Source: Breviolum minutum Mf 1.05b.01
Taxonomy: Eukaryota; Sar; Dinophyceae; Suessiales; Symbiodiniaceae
NCBI GenBank assembly: GCA_000507305.1
Contig: DF239897.1
Coordinates: forward strand, 1-64,000
DNA length: 64,000 nucleotides
Direction: 5' to 3'
Shown here: positions 63,223 to 64,000 of the stretch, piece after piece
Numbering within the stretch: position 1 is the stretch's first letter
Layout: each line of letters starts with the position of its first letter
The notes under the pieces: model-generated
What the model was told of the DNA's origin: nothing
Database searches by the model: none
Seen by the model: the letters and a program-made list of their open reading frames with translations, nothing else
Translations under genes and position numbers: made by a program

Positions 63223-63771
63223 GTGCATCCGCATTAAAGTCCCTATCATTTCAGGATTTTGGACGTCTATGCAAAAAAAGGATGATCCAAATGTACTGAT
63301 TTGAAGGTACCAGGTAATGGTGGCGAATAGCCCAAAACCTATGGGGAAAGATGCAACTTGCAGGGTCCACAATGAATTCAGCAACACTTTTCGTAGGTGC
63401 ATGTCTTGAAGAGAGTAGCGTTTACTACAAGAAGTTTGATTCAAATTCAATATAGTGTTTTTGCAAGAGGTAAAGTGCAACATGTGCTTTTGCTCTATGT
63501 CGAACCGAATCTTCAATTCATATTTTCTCAAATGTAATTGGATGATTCTGCTGAGGGCAACAAACACAATAAATTCAAGAAACATTTCACCTCGTGTTGA
63601 ATTGAGCAAAATGTTAATAGACTGCTGTTTGTTCAAGAAATATGTCGCAATTGGGAGGCTTAAGGGAGCTATCAGAGCGCACAGCTGTTTGAAGGTTGCT
63701 TGTGTCCATTCCAGGTAGATAGAGAGAAAGTCGATGAAAAAGCAAATTAACAACTGTGTCTCTCCCTGCAT
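63178..63771 (-). CDS. candidate membrane protein ORF, 197 aa
   Basis: The longest minus-strand frame that is neither low complexity nor repeat-derived. ATG-initiated, with hydrophobic segments near residues 8-20 (LICFFIDFLSIYL), 31-45 (CALIAPLSLPIATYF), 65-75 and 138-155 (ASFPIGFGLFATITWYL). No motif is recognised. It overlaps + strand exon candidates at its 3' end, so at most part of each model can be right. Chance origin is possible. Confidence 0.35.
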   Translation of the reverse strand: MQGETQLLICFFIDFLSIYLEWTQATFKQLCALIAPLSLPIATYFLNKQQSINILLNSTRGEMFLEFIVFVALSRIIQLHLRKYELKIRFDIEQKHMLHFTSCKNTILNLNQTSCSKRYSLQDMHLRKVLLNSLWTLQVASFPIGFGLFATITWYLQISTFGSSFFCIDVQNPEMIGTLMRMHLIYKTRYSTVQYIS

Positions 63772-64000
63772 GTCATATATGTATGTTTGTTAATTAACGG
63801 TATATTTCTCGAATGTCATATCCAATTTATATACATCTATTTTCAATTCTAGATACTTGCCTAGTTCATATGTTTAGCATCAACTCATGATTCTGGGTGT
63901 CTAGGCAGAATCCAAATTCCTTTCCTATCAAGCTGCAGTTCTTGACCCCACAAATATCAAGATCAAGATGTGACAGTACACATCCTGTCCAAATGACAAG

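Noticed and set aside
1..64000. CRISPR arrays, rRNA, tRNA or snRNA genes
   Set aside because: No spaced direct repeats of CRISPR type and no cloverleaf or rRNA core sequence were recognised by eye. A covariance-model search was not possible here.

Overview
Single 64-kb eukaryotic nuclear window: AT-rich and gene-sparse, with no rRNA, tRNA, CRISPR or bacterial operon signal. Candidate coding sequence is mostly short exons separated by repeat-rich introns, plus one clear intronless gene. Three things suggest a protist, most likely a dinoflagellate: a secreted Ser/Thr-repeat protein with an Ala/Asn-rich leader, scattered EF-hand exons, and many copies of a ~95-bp fold-back element that begins GT, ends AG and sits exactly between reading frames (introner-like). 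The assignment rests on these general features only; no marker gene is present.

Layout. 1-8.5 kb: weak exon candidates and small palindromic repeats. 8.9-13.7 kb: an introner-like element followed by a terminal exon, a two-exon gene with YPDKVK repeats, and exons with good splice signals at 12.4-13.1 kb. 14-19.2 kb: several candidate exons and a second introner-split gene. 19.2-22.7 kb: mostly repeats, one clean internal exon. 22.7-26 kb: a third introner-split gene and GC-richer exons among fold-back repeats. 26.4-27.4 kb: the best gene, a secreted Ser/Thr-repeat protein. 27.8-28.0 kb: an assembly join (single N flanked by an exact 88-bp repeat). 28.5 kb: a small transposon with an 8-bp target duplication. 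29.4 kb: a truncated copy of the 26.4-kb gene. 30.6-35.9 kb: further exons, including a small complete gene whose signal-peptide region is split by an introner-like element. 36-51 kb: low gene content, many repeats, scattered exon candidates. 51.8-57.3 kb: three exons with EF-hand calcium-binding loops, probably one or more multi-exon EF-hand genes. 57.3-64 kb: an in-frame 57-bp tandem repeat, an introner with another element nested in it, and terminal-exon candidates.

Nearly all convincing exons lie on the + strand, as expected if the region is one unidirectional gene cluster. Confidence is deliberately low for most exons: in several places two or three frames are open and protein-like, and only transcripts can settle the models. 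Repeat families are named here for convenience: INT (introner-like), P2 (TATATTTACC palindrome), P3 (CCCTCC/TTAGTTT palindrome), P4 (GGTGTTTCC palindrome), P5, P6, P7, P8 and dispersed repeats R9, R10.
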